A DNA stretch of 64,000 nt. Origin: Desulfobacillus sp041396245. Its GTDB lineage: Bacteria > Pseudomonadota > Gammaproteobacteria > Burkholderiales > Rhodocyclaceae. The first letter of the stretch is position 1; each line of letters starts with the position of its first letter. Location: the NCBI GenBank assembly GCA_041396245.1, contig JAWKYW010000001.1, positions 318,081-382,080 of the forward strand. The letters are read 5' to 3'. This document shows, one piece after another, positions 1-8,502 of the stretch. Made by a program: the position numbers and the translations under genes. Under the pieces are notes generated by a model. That model saw nothing but the letters and a program-made list of their open reading frames with translations, made no database searches and was not told the origin of the DNA.

Positions 1-730
1 TGCCGCCGACGATGTTGCCGGTCTCGAGGTAGTTCTGCTCGCCGGCAAGATCGCCGACGAGGCCGCCGGCCTCGGTGATGAGCAGCGCGCCGGCCGCCAT
101 GTCCCAGGGCGAGAGGCCGAGTTCCCAGAAGCCGTCGATGCGGCCGGCCGCCACCCAGGCCAGGTCGAGCGCCGCCGCGCCGGGACGGCGCACGCCGGCG
201 GTCTTGTGCATCATGTCGCGGAAGATGCCGAGGTAGGCGTCGACGTGCTCGAAGTAGCGGAAGGGGAAGCCGGTGCCGATCAGCGCCTCGTTCATCCTGG
301 CGCGGCCGGTGACGCGGATGCGCCGGTCGTTGAGGTAGGCGCCGGCGCCCTTGCTGGCGGTGAACAGCTCGTTGCGGGTCGGGTCGTAGACCACGGCGTG
401 CTGCAGCACGCCCTTGTGCTGCTGGGCGATGGAGATGGCGTACTGCGGGAAGCCGTGGATGAAGTTGGTGGTGCCGTCGAGCGGATCGATGATCCAGACG
501 TGGTCGGAATCGCCGGAGGCGCCCGACTCCTCTGCTAGAATCGCGTGGTCCGGATACGCCTCCTTCAGCACGCCGATGATGGCCGCCTCGGCGGCCTTGT
601 CGACCTCGGTGACGAAATCCTTGTCGCGCTTGGTGCTTACCTTGATCTGTTCGACGTCGCGCGAAGCACGGTTGATGATGCCGCCGGCGCGGCGCGCCGC
701 CTTGACGGCGATGTTGATGGTCGGGTGCAT
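1..730 (-). CDS. suhB: Inositol-1-monophosphatase SuhB (3' end cut by window edge)
   Basis: Hydrolyses inositol-1-phosphate; in E. coli SuhB also joins the rRNA antitermination complex. Read on the minus strand from ATG at 730, the frame stays open to the left edge, so about 243 residues are seen and the C-terminus is missing. The metal and phosphate motifs of the family are clear: AEESG at residues 66-70, IDPLDGTTNF at 81-90, and the late WDMAAG motif. Family proteins are about 265 aa, so only some 20-30 residues are lost. It is divergent from trmJ with a 69-nt gap, the usual betaproteobacterial order. Identification is secure. Confidence 0.95.
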   Translation of the reverse strand, partial: MHPTINIAVKAARRAGGIINRASRDVEQIKVSTKRDKDFVTEVDKAAEAAIIGVLKEAYPDHAILAEESGASGDSDHVWIIDPLDGTTNFIHGFPQYAISIAQQHKGVLQHAVVYDPTRNELFTASKGAGAYLNDRRIRVTGRARMNEALIGTGFPFRYFEHVDAYLGIFRDMMHKTAGVRRPGAAALDLAWVAAGRIDGFWELGLSPWDMAAGALLITEAGGLVGDLAGEQNYLETGNIVGG

Positions 731-799
731 GGGCGTCCGGTTTGTTTTCAATGAGCGTGCCGGCGAGACATCCCTCCGGCGAAGAAGGCCGCATTTTAT

Positions 800-1531
800 A
801 TGAATACTGCGCTCGACCGCATCCGAATCGTCCTCTCCCATACCAGCCACCCGGGCAATATCGGCGCCGCCGCGCGCGCCATGAAGACCATGGGACTGAC
901 CCGGCTGTACCTGGTGAATCCCTGCGCCGATCCCGATGGCGTGGGGCGCGCCCGCTCCTCCAATGCGCGCGACGTGCTCGAAGGCGCCGTTGTCTGCGCT
1001 TCGCTGGAGGAGGCGCTGGAAGGCACGGTACGCGCCGCGGCGATGACGGCGCGCCAGCGGGAGATGGCGCCGCCGCCGATGTGGGCGCGCGAGGCCGCGC
1101 AGCAGATCGTCGCCGCCGCGACGCACGGCCCGGTGGCGCTGGTGTTCGGCAACGAGACGGCAGGGCTTTCCAACGAGGAACTGGCGCTGTGCAGCCTGCC
1201 GGTGATGATCCCGGCCAATCCGGACTATTCCTCGCTCAACCTCGCCGCCGCGGTGCAGGTGATGGGCTACGAGCTGCGCCTGGCGGCGCTCGATCCCGGC
1301 GCGCCGCCGGCGCCGGAGAATCCGCCGGCGACGGCCGAGGAAATCCGCCATTTCTACGCGCACCTGGAGGCCGCCGTGACCCGCAGCGGCTTCCTCGACC
1401 CGGCACATCCGAAGCGCATCATGCCGCGCCTGCGCCGCCTGTTCGACCGCCTCGATCTGGAGCGCGACGAGGTCAGCCTGCTGCGCGGCATGCTGAAAAC
1501 TTTCACGAACCCGGGGAATAAAGTTGACTAA
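800..1531 (+). CDS. trmJ: tRNA (cytidine/uridine-2'-O-)-methyltransferase TrmJ
   Basis: SPOUT-class methyltransferase that 2'-O-methylates position 32 of tRNAs using SAM. At 243 aa it matches the E. coli enzyme (about 246). Visible motifs are NIGAAARAMKTMG near the N-terminus, the SAM-knot segment LVFGNETAGLS in the middle, and SLNLAAAVQVMGYEL, which closes the knot. The ATG at 800 is chosen because homology starts within ten residues (RIRIVLSHTSHPGNIG). It lies divergent from suhB and upstream of cysE. Its last codons and TAA overlap a candidate promoter/IscR-like site for cysE. Confidence 0.94.
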   Translation: MNTALDRIRIVLSHTSHPGNIGAAARAMKTMGLTRLYLVNPCADPDGVGRARSSNARDVLEGAVVCASLEEALEGTVRAAAMTARQREMAPPPMWAREAAQQIVAAATHGPVALVFGNETAGLSNEELALCSLPVMIPANPDYSSLNLAAAVQVMGYELRLAALDPGAPPAPENPPATAEEIRHFYAHLEAAVTRSGFLDPAHPKRIMPRLRRLFDRLDLERDEVSLLRGMLKTFTNPGNKVD

Positions 1532-1553
1532 AACCGAGGGTTTTTTGTAACAT
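1520..1553 (+). promoter_or_regulatory. Candidate cysE promoter with IscR-like site
   Basis: TTGACT at 1524-1529 and TAACAT at 1548-1553 are spaced by 18 nt. The segment from 1520 resembles the type 1 IscR operator (GTTGACT, an A-rich centre, then a GGG/T-rich half), although the right half is imperfect. The element starts inside the last codons of trmJ. It resembles the stronger sites before iscR, so cysE may share IscR control. This is inference from pattern only. Confidence 0.45.
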
Positions 1554-1584
1554 TTCAGCGTTTGCTGATACTTAGGAAGCCAAG

Positions 1585-2337
1585 ATGTTCAGCCGTCTGC
1601 GTGAAGACATCGCCAGCGTGTTCGACCGCGATCCCGCCGCCCGCACCACCTGGGAGGTGCTGACCTGCTATCCCGGCCTGCATGCGTTGCTCTTCCATCG
1701 CTTCAACCACCGGCTGTGGGGCCTGGGGCTGAAATGGCTGGCGCGGCTCGGCTCCAACGTGGCGCGCTGGATGACCGGCATCGAGATCCATCCCGGCGCC
1801 ACGATCGGCCGCCGCTTCTTCATCGACCACGGCATGGGCGTGGTGATCGGCGAGACGGCGGTGATCGGCGACGACTGCACGCTGTATCACGGCGTCACCC
1901 TCGGCGGCACCTCCTGGAACAAGGGCAAGCGCCATCCGACGCTGGAGCGCGGCGTGGTGATCGGCGCCGGCGCCAAGGTGCTCGGCCCCATCACCCTCGG
2001 CGAGCGGGCCAAGGTCGGTTCCAACGCCGTCGTGGTGCGCGACGTGCCGCCCGGGACGACTGCCGTTGGCATCCCGGCACGCATCGTCGAGGACCACAGC
2101 GAGATCGATCGCGAGATCAAGGCCGGCCAGATGGGCTTCTCGGCCTATGCCGTGACACGCAACGAGGACGACCCCCTCTCCCTGGCCATCCACGGGCTGC
2201 TCGACCATGCCGTCGAAACCGACCGCCGGATCGAGAAGTTGTTGAAATGCCTGGAACAATCCGGTGTGTGCAGGGCCGATGAACTGGCTACCGCCGACAA
2301 GTTCGATCCACAGTATTTGGGCAAAATAGTTGACTGA
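1585..2337 (+). CDS. cysE: Serine O-acetyltransferase CysE
   Basis: Makes O-acetylserine from serine and acetyl-CoA, the committed step to cysteine, the sulfur donor for the downstream Isc machinery. At 250 aa it is the shorter bacterial form. An N-terminal helical part precedes a left-handed beta-helix of hexapeptide repeats (about residues 65-175), with the catalytic YHGVTLGG segment and WNKGKRHPT. The C-terminal tail (about 190-250) is longer and charged. ATG at 1585 follows an 'AGGAAG' ribosome site. Its TGA overlaps the first IscR-like operator of iscR. Placement next to iscR is common in betaproteobacteria and links cysteine supply to cluster assembly. Confidence 0.95.
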   Translation: MFSRLREDIASVFDRDPAARTTWEVLTCYPGLHALLFHRFNHRLWGLGLKWLARLGSNVARWMTGIEIHPGATIGRRFFIDHGMGVVIGETAVIGDDCTLYHGVTLGGTSWNKGKRHPTLERGVVIGAGAKVLGPITLGERAKVGSNAVVVRDVPPGTTAVGIPARIVEDHSEIDREIKAGQMGFSAYAVTRNEDDPLSLAIHGLLDHAVETDRRIEKLLKCLEQSGVCRADELATADKFDPQYLGKIVD

Positions 2338-2378
2338 ACTAATCAAGATTCGTATAGTCGACTGAAATGTTCAAGTAT
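2326..2378 (+). promoter_or_regulatory. iscR promoter with two tandem IscR type 1-like operators
   Basis: TTGACT (2330-2335), a 17-nt spacer and TATAGT (2353-2358) form a near-consensus sigma-70 promoter. Two 25-nt segments, 2326-2350 and 2354-2378, match the known IscR type 1 pattern (ATAGTTGACT / ATAGTCGACT, A/T centre, TCAAG then ATT or TAT). The second copy differs from the consensus only in the AGTC half-site. Placement over the promoter fits autorepression by [2Fe-2S]-IscR. The stop codon of cysE lies inside the first site. Confidence 0.75.
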
Positions 2379-2415
2379 TGGGCGCGCAAGCGTTCTTGAT
2401 GGAGAGGATCCAACC

Positions 2416-2898
2416 ATGAGACTGACGACGAAAGGCCGCTTTGCCGTGACGGCCATGATCGACCTGGCCCAGCGCCAGGCCAACGGACCGGTGACGCTGG
2501 CGGGCATCAGCGAACGCCAGAAGATTTCCCTGTCCTATCTGGAGCAGCTGTTCGGCAAGCTGCGCCGCCACAGCATCGTGGGCAGCGTGCGCGGCCCCGG
2601 CGGCGGCTACCGCCTGGCGCGCGCCATGAACGAGGTGACCGTCGCCGACATCATCGCGGCGGTGGACGAGCCGCTCGACGCCACCAACTGCGGCGGCCAG
2701 GAGAACTGCCAGGACGAGCAGCGCTGCATGACCCATGACTTGTGGACCAACCTCAACAAGCGCATGCACGAATACCTCGCCTCGGTATCGCTCTACGACC
2801 TGGTCAACCAGCCCAAGGCCAAGGCCGTCGCGGCGACCATCGCCATGGACGACCGCCTGCGTCCGGCCCGACGCACGAACGTGGCGGTGTCCGCCTGA
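2416..2898 (+). CDS. iscR: Fe-S cluster-responsive transcriptional regulator IscR
   Basis: Rrf2-family winged-helix repressor that carries a [2Fe-2S] cluster and adjusts isc expression to cluster demand. At 160 aa it matches the family. The N-terminal winged helix starts MRLTTKGRFAVTAMIDLA. The cluster ligands are present as C-x5-C-x5-C-x2-H (starting at NCGGQENC, then RCMTH), around residues 93-108. ATG at 2416 follows GGAGAGG. It is the first gene of the isc operon and lies 10 nt before the next desulfurase. Confidence 0.96.
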   Translation: MRLTTKGRFAVTAMIDLAQRQANGPVTLAGISERQKISLSYLEQLFGKLRRHSIVGSVRGPGGGYRLARAMNEVTVADIIAAVDEPLDATNCGGQENCQDEQRCMTHDLWTNLNKRMHEYLASVSLYDLVNQPKAKAVAATIAMDDRLRPARRTNVAVSA

Positions 2899-2908
2899 CG
2901 GGAAGATC

Positions 2909-4066
2909 GTGTTCGCCCCGGCCTACCTCGACCACAACGCCACCACGCCGCTCGATGCGGGCGTGCTGGAGGCGATGCTGCCGTTCCTCAAGGAGCGCTA
3001 CGGCAATCCGTCCAGCCGCCACGAGTACGGCCGTGCGGCGCGCGCCGCCCTCGACGCGGCGCGCCAGCAGGTCGCGGCGGCGGTCGGGGCGCATCCGACC
3101 GAGGTGGTGTTCACCAGCGGCGGCTCGGAGGCCAACAACCTCTTCATCAAGGGCGCGGCGGCCTGCCTCAGGCCGGGAACCATTGCGGTGTCGGCCATCG
3201 AGCACCCCTGCGTGCGCGAGCCGGCGGCAGACCTGAAGCGGCTCGGCTGGGACCTGCACGAGATCGCCGTGGATGCCGAGGGCCGTGTCGACGAGGCTGA
3301 CTTTTCCGCGGCGCTGGCGAAGCGGCCGGCGATCGTCTCGGTGATGCTGGCCAACAACGAGACCGGCGTGCTGCAGGACATCCCCGCGCTGGCGGCCGGG
3401 TCCCGCGCTGCGAAGGCCTGGTTCCACACCGACGCGGTGCAGGCACTGGGCAAGGTGGCTCTCGACTTTCGCGCCCTGAACGCCGCCGGGGTAAACGCCC
3501 TGACGGTTTCCGCGCACAAGATCCATGGCCCGAAGGGCGCGGCCGCGCTGGTGCTGGACAAGCGCATCGAGCTCAAGCCGCTGATTTCCGGCGGCGGCCA
3601 GGAGCGTAACCTGCGCTCCGGCACCGAGAACGTGGCCGCCATCGTCGGCTTCGGCGCCGCCTGCGAATTGGCTGCGGCGCGGCTGGACGCGGAGGCCGGG
3701 CGGCAGGCCCAATTGCGCGACCGTCTGGAAGAGGGGCTTGCCGGCTTCGGCGCCGCCATCTTCAGCCGCAATGCACCGCGCCTGCCGAACACGACCTTTT
3801 TCACGCTGGCCGGCATCGACGGCGAGACCCTGGTGGCGCAGCTCGACCGCGCCGGCTTCGCCGTGGCGAGCGGCTCGGCCTGCTCGAGCGTCTCGCCGGA
3901 ACCGTCGCACACGCTGCTGGCGATGGGCGTCGAGGCCGGCATGGCGAAGGGCGCGCTGCGCGTCTCGCTCGGCCGCGCCAATACGGGAGAAGACGTCGCG
4001 CGCTTCCTGCAGGCGCTCGACGAAACGGTCAAGAAATTGAAAGGAATGTCCGCGATGGCGGCTTGA
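2909..4066 (+). CDS. Second cysteine desulfurase (NifS/IscS-like)
   Basis: PLP-dependent class V aminotransferase-fold desulfurase that removes sulfur from cysteine. GTG at 2909 is chosen because it follows GGAAG, lies 10 nt after the iscR stop, and homology begins at once (AYLDHNATTPLD). The 59 upstream codons in frame run over iscR and are spurious. It has 385 aa. The PLP lysine is in SAHKIHGPKG and the mobile catalytic cysteine in SGSACSSVSPEPSH. It is distinct in sequence from the true IscS immediately downstream, so this operon carries two desulfurases. Its specific sulfur acceptor is not evident. Confidence 0.9.
   Translation: MFAPAYLDHNATTPLDAGVLEAMLPFLKERYGNPSSRHEYGRAARAALDAARQQVAAAVGAHPTEVVFTSGGSEANNLFIKGAAACLRPGTIAVSAIEHPCVREPAADLKRLGWDLHEIAVDAEGRVDEADFSAALAKRPAIVSVMLANNETGVLQDIPALAAGSRAAKAWFHTDAVQALGKVALDFRALNAAGVNALTVSAHKIHGPKGAAALVLDKRIELKPLISGGGQERNLRSGTENVAAIVGFGAACELAAARLDAEAGRQAQLRDRLEEGLAGFGAAIFSRNAPRLPNTTFFTLAGIDGETLVAQLDRAGFAVASGSACSSVSPEPSHTLLAMGVEAGMAKGALRVSLGRANTGEDVARFLQALDETVKKLKGMSAMAA
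3283..3304 (-). repeat. AAAGTCAG-N10-ACGG interspersed motif, copy 1
   Basis: Minus-strand copy inside the second desulfurase gene. Both halves match the consensus, and the spacing is exactly 10 nt. Confidence 0.7.
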
Positions 4067-4070
4067 GGAT

Positions 4071-4116
4071 GTAGGTCGGGCTTCAGCCCGACGCGTCGGC
4101 CTGAAGGCCGACCTAC
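4071..4116. repeat. REP-like palindrome, family A copy 1
   Basis: GTAGGTCGGGCTTCAGCCC and its near-reverse-complement (ending GGCCGACCTAC) form a 46-nt structure that fills the gap between the two desulfurase genes. Related copies lie at 15602-15658 and 47461-47538. This type is usually dispersed by RAYT transposases; none is in the window. Confidence 0.85.
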
Positions 4117-4139
4117 AAGGAAAACTACTGGAGAAGAAC

Positions 4140-5351
4140 ATGCTGAAATTTCCCATCTACCTCGACTATTCCGCGACGACCCCGGTCGACCCGCGCGTCG
4201 CCGAGCAGATGATTCCCTGGCTGGTCGAGAAGTTCGGCAACCCGGCCTCGCGCTCGCATGCCTACGGCTGGGAAGCGGAGAAGGCCGTCGAGGAGGCGCG
4301 CGAAAACGTCGCCGCGCTGGTCGGCGCCGACCCGAAGGAGATCGTGTGGACCTCCGGCGCCACCGAATCGAACAACCTCGCCATCAAGGGCGCGGCCCTC
4401 TTCTACCAGGGCAAGGGCAAGCACCTGATCACGGTGAAGACCGAGCACAAGGCCGTGCTCGATCCCATGCGCGAGCTGGAGCGCCACGGTTTTGAAGTGA
4501 CCTACCTCGACCCGCAGGAAAACGGCCTGGTCGACCTGAAGCAGTTCGAGGCGGCGCTGCGTCCCGATACCATCCTCGCCTCGGTGATGTACGTGAACAA
4601 CGAGATCGGCGTGATCCAGCCGATCGAGCAACTGGGCGAGATCTGCCGCGGCAAGGGCATCGTCTTCCACGTCGATGCCGCCCAGGCCACCGGCAAGGTG
4701 GTGATCGACCTCGGCAGGCTGAAGGTCGACCTGATGTCCTTCTCGGCGCACAAGACCTACGGCCCGAAGGGCATCGGCGCCCTCTACGTGCGCAGGAAGC
4801 CGCGCATCCGGCTGGAGGCGCAGATGCACGGCGGCGGCCACGAGCGCGGCCTGCGCTCCGGCACCCTCGCCACCCACCAGATCGTCGGCATGGGCGAGGC
4901 TTTCCGCCTCGCGCGCGAGGAGATGGCGAGTGAGAACGAGCGCATCCGCATGCTGCGCGACCGTCTGTGGAAGGGCGTTTCCGACATCGAGCAGGTTTTC
5001 CTCAACGGCGACCTGGAAAGCCGCGTGCCGCACAACCTCAACGTCAGCTTCGCCTTCGTCGAAGGCGAGTCGCTGATGATGGCGATCAAGGACGTGGCGG
5101 TTTCCTCCGGCTCGGCCTGCACCTCGGCCAGCCTGGAGCCGTCCTACGTGCTGCGCGCGCTCGGCCGCCAGGACGAGCTGGCGCACAGCTCGATCCGCTT
5201 TACCATCGGCCGCTTTACCACGGTCGAGGAAGTCGACTACACGATCCAGCTCCTGCACCGGCAGATCGCCAAGCTGCGCGAGATGTCGCCGCTGTGGGAC
5301 ATGTACAAGGAAGGCATCGATCTCAACACCGTCCAGTGGGCGGCGCATTAA
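4140..5351 (+). CDS. iscS: Cysteine desulfurase IscS
   Basis: Master PLP desulfurase that passes persulfide sulfur to IscU and to tRNA thiolation. At 403 aa it is one residue off E. coli IscS (404). It starts MLKFPIYLDYSATTPVDPRV. The PLP lysine is in SFSAHKTYGPKG (about residue 206), and the catalytic cysteine in SSGSACTSASLEPSYVLRAL (about residue 328). The C-terminal MSPLWDMYKEGIDLNTVQW that docks IscU is intact. ATG at 4140 follows GGAGAAG. IscU follows after 12 nt. A family A palindrome sits just upstream and may affect mRNA stability. Confidence 0.97.
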   Translation: MLKFPIYLDYSATTPVDPRVAEQMIPWLVEKFGNPASRSHAYGWEAEKAVEEARENVAALVGADPKEIVWTSGATESNNLAIKGAALFYQGKGKHLITVKTEHKAVLDPMRELERHGFEVTYLDPQENGLVDLKQFEAALRPDTILASVMYVNNEIGVIQPIEQLGEICRGKGIVFHVDAAQATGKVVIDLGRLKVDLMSFSAHKTYGPKGIGALYVRRKPRIRLEAQMHGGGHERGLRSGTLATHQIVGMGEAFRLAREEMASENERIRMLRDRLWKGVSDIEQVFLNGDLESRVPHNLNVSFAFVEGESLMMAIKDVAVSSGSACTSASLEPSYVLRALGRQDELAHSSIRFTIGRFTTVEEVDYTIQLLHRQIAKLREMSPLWDMYKEGIDLNTVQWAAH

Positions 5352-5363
5352 GGAGCGGCGAAA

Positions 5364-5747
5364 ATGGCATACAGCGACAAGGTTCTAGAGCACTACGAGC
5401 ATCCGCGCAACGTCGGCGCCTTCGACAAGGAAGAGGATGGCGTCGGCACCGGCATGGTCGGCGCGCCGGCCTGCGGCGACGTCATGAAGCTGCAGATCAA
5501 GGTAAACAAGGAAGGCGTCATCGAGGACGCCAAGTTCAAGACCTACGGCTGCGGTTCGGCCATCGCCTCCAGCTCGCTCGTCACCGAATGGGTCAAGGGC
5601 AAGACGGTGGACCAGGCCCTGGAGATCAAGAACACCCAGATCGCCGAGGAGCTGGCGCTGCCTCCGGTCAAGATCCATTGTTCCATCCTGGCCGAGGACG
5701 CCATCAAGGCGGCCGTGGCCGATTACAAGAAAAAGCAGGACAGTTAA
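5364..5747 (+). CDS. iscU: Iron-sulfur cluster scaffold IscU
   Basis: Scaffold on which [2Fe-2S] clusters are built before HscA/HscB-driven transfer. At 127 aa it has the normal length. The three ligand cysteines are visible: GAPACGD (about 37), YGCGSA (about 63) and KIHCSIL (about 106). The HscA recognition motif LPPVK precedes the last one. It starts MAYSDKVLEHYEHPRNVG. IscA follows closely. Confidence 0.97.
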   Translation: MAYSDKVLEHYEHPRNVGAFDKEEDGVGTGMVGAPACGDVMKLQIKVNKEGVIEDAKFKTYGCGSAIASSSLVTEWVKGKTVDQALEIKNTQIAEELALPPVKIHCSILAEDAIKAAVADYKKKQDS

Positions 5748-5763
5748 TCAAGGCGAGGTGAGC

Positions 5764-6087
5764 ATGACAGTAACTTTGAGCGAGCGCGCGGCGAAGCACG
5801 TTTCCAGCTTCATCGCCAAGCGCGGAAAGGGCGTCGGCGTGCGCATCGGCGTGAAAACCTCGGGCTGTTCGGGCATGTCCTACAAGCTGGAGTTCGCCGA
5901 CGAGGCGGCGGCGGAAGACGTCGTCTTCGAGAGCCACGGCGTCAAGGTGCTGGTCGATCCGAAGAGCCTGCCCTACGTCGACGGCACGGAGCTGGACTAT
6001 GCGCGCGAGGGCCTCAACGAGGGGTTCAAATTCAACAACCCCAATGTCAAGGATCAGTGCGGCTGCGGGGAAAGCTTCAACGTCTGA
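5764..6087 (+). CDS. iscA: Iron-sulfur cluster assembly protein IscA
   Basis: A-type carrier that helps mature [4Fe-4S] proteins. ATG at 5764 gives 107 aa, the E. coli length, with GAGG 5-6 nt upstream. The GTG six bases earlier (5758) lies inside that ribosome site. Ligand cysteines are in KTSGCSGMSY (about 35) and the C-terminal QCGCGESF (about 99 and 101). It sits between iscU and hscB, as in other isc operons. Confidence 0.95.
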   Translation: MTVTLSERAAKHVSSFIAKRGKGVGVRIGVKTSGCSGMSYKLEFADEAAAEDVVFESHGVKVLVDPKSLPYVDGTELDYAREGLNEGFKFNNPNVKDQCGCGESFNV

Positions 6088-6100
6088 CCACCGACATTCG

Positions 6101-6634
6101 ATGGTCCCGGATTTCAGCCAGGATTTCTTCGCGCTGTTCGGCCTGCCGCGCGCCTACCGCATCGACTCGGACCGGCTCGACCAGGCCTACCACGCGATGC
6201 AGAGCAAGGTGCATCCGGATCGCCACGCCCACCTGCCCGAGACCGAGCGGCGCCTCTCCATGCAGTGGGCGACCCAGGTCAACGAAGCCTACCGCACGCT
6301 GAAGCAGCCGCTGGCGCGGGCGCATTACCTGCTGCGGCTGGCCGGGGCCGAAACCGACCACGAGAGCAACACGGCGATGCCGTCGGCGTTCCTCGTCGAA
6401 CAGATGGAGTGGCGCGAGGCGGTGGCCGAGGCGCGCGCGGCGGGCGATCACCACGAGCTGGAACAACTGATGCAGCGGCTCGAAAGGCATGCCGGCGAGA
6501 TCCGCGCCGAGATCGAGCGCAGCCTGGATGCGGACAAGGACTACGCGGCGGCGGCCGACGCGGTGCGCCGCCTGATGTTCATGGAAAAGCTCGAACACGA
6601 AATAGAAGACGCGCTCGAAGCGCTGGAATCCTGA
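6101..6634 (+). CDS. hscB: Co-chaperone HscB (J-domain)
   Basis: J-domain protein that brings IscU to HscA and stimulates its ATPase. ATG at 6101 gives 177 aa (E. coli 171) and is the first ATG after iscA. The frame is open further upstream, but that part overlaps iscA. The N-terminal J domain carries the HPD motif in SKVHPDRHAHLP (about residue 33). The C-terminal part is the three-helix HscB domain. Its TGA overlaps the hscA start, which suggests translational coupling. Confidence 0.95.
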   Translation: MVPDFSQDFFALFGLPRAYRIDSDRLDQAYHAMQSKVHPDRHAHLPETERRLSMQWATQVNEAYRTLKQPLARAHYLLRLAGAETDHESNTAMPSAFLVEQMEWREAVAEARAAGDHHELEQLMQRLERHAGEIRAEIERSLDADKDYAAAADAVRRLMFMEKLEHEIEDALEALES

Positions 6635-8502
6635 TGGCCTTATTGCAAATTACCGAGCCGGGCCAGTCGGCGGCCCCGCATCAGCATCGGCTGGCGGTGG
6701 GCATCGACCTGGGCACCACCAATTCCCTCGTCGCCACCGTGCGCAACGGCATCGCCGTGGTGCTGCAGGACGAGGTGGGCCGCAGCCTGCTGCCCTCCAT
6801 CGTCCGCTACCGTTCCGGCGGCGTCGTCGACGTCGGCTACGCCGCGCAGGGCGCCCAGGCCCTCGACCCGCGCAACACCATCGTCTCGGCGAAGCGTTTC
6901 ATGGGACGCGGCCTCAAGGACGTGTCCCACATCGAGTCGATGCCTTATGACTTCCTCGACGCCGAAGGCATGGTGCGACTGCGCACCGTCGCCGGCGTGA
7001 AGAGCCCGGTCGAGGTTTCCGCGGAAATCCTCAAGGTGCTGCGCGAGCGCGCCGAGGCCAGCCTCGGCGGCGAGCTGACCGGCGCCGTCATCACCGTGCC
7101 GGCCTATTTCGACGATGCCCAGCGCCAGGCCACCAAGGATGCGGCGAAACTGGCCGGCCTCAACGTGCTGCGCCTGCTCAACGAACCGACGGCGGCGGCC
7201 ATCGCCTACGGCCTCGACAACGCCTCCGAGGGCGTCTATGCCGTTTTCGATCTCGGCGGCGGCACCTTCGACATCTCCATCCTCAAGCTCTCGCGCGGCG
7301 TCTTCGAAGTGCTGGCGACCAACGGCGATGCCTCACTCGGCGGCGACGATTTCGATCAGCGCGTGTACTGCTGGATGCTCGACGAGGCCCGGATCCGTTT
7401 TCCCAGCATCGAGGACACGCGCCACCTGCTGCTCAAGGCGCGCGAGGCCAAGGAGATGCTGACCGGCCACGACGAAGCGCCGATCCACGCCGAGCTGTCC
7501 TCGGGCGAAACGGTCGACATGACGCTGAAGATCGACACCTTCGCCGAGATCACCCGGACCCTCATCTCGAAAACCCTCGGGCCGACGCGCAAGGCGCTGC
7601 GCGACGCCGGCCTGACGGTCAACGACGTCAAGGGCGTGGTGATGGTCGGCGGCGCCACGCGCATGCCGCAGGTGCAGCGCGCCGTGGCGGAGTATTTCAA
7701 GCAGGAGCCGCTGACCAACCTCGATCCCGAGAAGGTCGTCGCCCTCGGCGCCGCCATGCAGGCCAACGTGCTCGCCGGCAACCGTGCCGGCGCCGACGAC
7801 TGGCTGCTGCTCGACGTCATTCCGCTCTCGCTCGGCCTGGAGACGATGGGCGGGCTGACCGAGAAGGTGATTCCGCGCAACTCGACCATTCCGATCGCCA
7901 AGGCGCAGGAATTCACCACCTTCAAGGACGGCCAGACGGCGATGAGCTTCCACGTCGTGCAGGGCGAGCGCGAGCTGGTCGCCGATTGCCGCTCGCTGGC
8001 GAAGTTCGAACTGCGCGGCATTCCGCCCATGGTGGCGGGCGCGGCGCGCATCCGCGTCACCTTCCAGGTCGACGCCGACGGCCTGCTGGCCGTCTCTGCG
8101 CGCGAGATGACCTCCGGGGTGGAGGCCTCGATTACGGTGAAGCCGTCCTACGGATTGACCGACGACGAGATCGCCGGCATGCTGAAGGAATCGATCGACC
8201 ACGTCGGCGACGACGTGCAGGCGCGCAACCTGCGCGAGCAGCAGGTCGAGGCCGGACGCCTGATCGAGGCCGTCGAGGCGGCGCTGGCCGCCGACGGCCG
8301 CCTGTTGCGCGCCGGCGAGCGCGCCGACATCGAGGAGGAGATCGCCGCGTTGAGAAAGCGCATCGCCGGCAGCGACCATCGCGCCATCAGGGCCGGCATC
8401 GATTCTCTGAATGCCGCCACCCAGGATTTCGCCGCCCGCCGCATGGACCAGGGCATCAAACGGGCGCTCACCGGACAAAAAATCGTCGAGTTCAAGCTAT
8501 GA
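6634..8502 (+). CDS. hscA: Hsp70-type chaperone HscA
   Basis: Specialised DnaK-type ATPase that releases clusters from IscU. ATG at 6634 overlaps the hscB stop and gives 622 aa (E. coli 616). In-frame codons upstream belong to the hscB region. The nucleotide-binding domain has GIDLGTTNSLVATV (about residues 21-34), the phosphate-2 motif VFDLGGGTFDIS, and VMVGGATRMPQVQ. The substrate domain and helical lid follow to the C-terminus. The fdx start overlaps its stop. Confidence 0.97.
   Translation: MALLQITEPGQSAAPHQHRLAVGIDLGTTNSLVATVRNGIAVVLQDEVGRSLLPSIVRYRSGGVVDVGYAAQGAQALDPRNTIVSAKRFMGRGLKDVSHIESMPYDFLDAEGMVRLRTVAGVKSPVEVSAEILKVLRERAEASLGGELTGAVITVPAYFDDAQRQATKDAAKLAGLNVLRLLNEPTAAAIAYGLDNASEGVYAVFDLGGGTFDISILKLSRGVFEVLATNGDASLGGDDFDQRVYCWMLDEARIRFPSIEDTRHLLLKAREAKEMLTGHDEAPIHAELSSGETVDMTLKIDTFAEITRTLISKTLGPTRKALRDAGLTVNDVKGVVMVGGATRMPQVQRAVAEYFKQEPLTNLDPEKVVALGAAMQANVLAGNRAGADDWLLLDVIPLSLGLETMGGLTEKVIPRNSTIPIAKAQEFTTFKDGQTAMSFHVVQGERELVADCRSLAKFELRGIPPMVAGAARIRVTFQVDADGLLAVSAREMTSGVEASITVKPSYGLTDDEIAGMLKESIDHVGDDVQARNLREQQVEAGRLIEAVEAALAADGRLLRAGERADIEEEIAALRKRIAGSDHRAIRAGIDSLNAATQDFAARRMDQGIKRALTGQKIVEFKL

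Noticed and set aside
2735..2908. N-terminal extension of the second desulfurase
   Set aside because: The frame runs over iscR in another phase; homology starts at GTG 2909 with a ribosome site.
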